NCBI GenBank assembly: GCA_002296655.1
Contig: DBIN01000030.1
Location: 1 to 35,923, forward strand
Origin: Acinetobacter sp. UBA801
GTDB lineage: Bacteria; Pseudomonadota; Gammaproteobacteria; Pseudomonadales; Moraxellaceae
Reading direction: 5' to 3'
DNA: 35,923 nucleotides
The translations under genes were made by a program, and so were the position numbers. Below the pieces are notes generated by a model. The model was not told the origin of the DNA and did no database searches. It saw only the letters and a program-made list of their open reading frames with translations. Each line of letters starts with the position of its first letter. Position 1 is the first letter of the stretch. This document shows, piece by piece, positions 35,825 through 35,923 of this stretch.

Positions 35825-35923
35825 TAACTGAAGAGTTTGATCATGGCTCAGATTGAACGCTGGCGGCAGGCTTAACACATGCAAGTCGAGCGGGCGATGT
35901 TGCTTCGGTAACTGAGCTAGCGG
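35825..35923 (+). rRNA. rrs: 16S ribosomal RNA, 5' end (partial)
   Basis: The last ~99 bases are the conserved start of 16S rRNA: GAAGAGTTTGATCATGGCTC followed by AGATTGAACGCTGGCGGCAG and GCTTAACACATGCAAGTCGA. The hypervariable V1 stretch begins GCGGGCGATGTTGCTTCGGT, in keeping with Acinetobacter. The gene runs off the window. The start is placed by alignment with the E. coli 5' end and could shift by one or two bases. Confidence 0.97.

Overview
The window is a chromosomal segment of a gammaproteobacterium, almost certainly an Acinetobacter species. The evidence is the replication-origin gene order (gyrB, recF, dnaN and dnaA on the minus strand; rpmH, rnpA, yidD, yidC and mnmE on the plus strand), DnaA, DnaN, GrpE and Hpt sequences that read as Acinetobacter orthologues, a BlsA-type BLUF photoreceptor, and an AT-rich base composition. 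It runs from just past gyrB, through oriC, to the first ~100 bases of a 16S rRNA gene.

Layout. 1-6459: dnaA-dnaN-recF-gyrB, read leftward from the origin. 6460-7117: oriC with six perfect DnaA boxes, AT-rich palindromes, a dnaA promoter with a DnaA box in its spacer, and a strong rpmH promoter. 7118-11222: rpmH-rnpA-yidD-yidC-mnmE, the ribosome/RNase P/membrane insertase/tRNA modification block. 11223-13128: a decaying stretch with a DUF1622 pseudogene and an MFS exporter split by an amber codon. 13232-14504: a divergent DmeR/DmeF-type metal efflux pair with a clear RcnR-type operator. 14613-19158: dsbC-like, a GlsB/YeaQ membrane protein, hpt, guaD and terC; terC sits behind a yybP-ykoY-type manganese riboswitch with a terminator. 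19558-21450: small acetyltransferase, a frameshifted membrane protein, a BlsA-like photoreceptor, then gene debris. 21451-25305: mpl, a DUF486 transporter-like protein, purE-purK. 25306-26113: no gene, but a dense array of a 12-bp AT palindrome plus two perfect DnaA boxes. 26114-29000: MltB-type transglycosylase, an unknown acidic protein, a matrixin-like protease. 29123-31720: grpE-dnaK with a sigma-32 promoter. 31721-35390: a possible small RNA, an Arg/Gln-rich lipoprotein, an HSL-family esterase, a decayed acetoacetate-decarboxylase-like gene and a periplasmic cyclophilin. 35526-35923: rRNA operon promoter, leader and 16S start.

How it fits together. The theme is origin-proximal housekeeping: initiation (dnaA, oriC), the clamp, gyrase, segregation (three ParB-type parS sites at 3.4, 14.5 and 34.0 kb), translation and membrane biogenesis, purine synthesis and salvage (purEK, hpt, guaD), murein recycling and turnover (mpl, MltB-like), metal homeostasis (dmeRF, terC with riboswitch) and protein folding (grpE-dnaK, DsbC, PpiA). 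Between the conserved blocks lie at least five broken genes. The most unusual signal is the palindrome array at 25.56-26.10 kb: its motif TTTRAATTYAAA also occurs in oriC, and both places carry DnaA boxes. I found no complete insertion sequence, prophage, CRISPR array or defence island.
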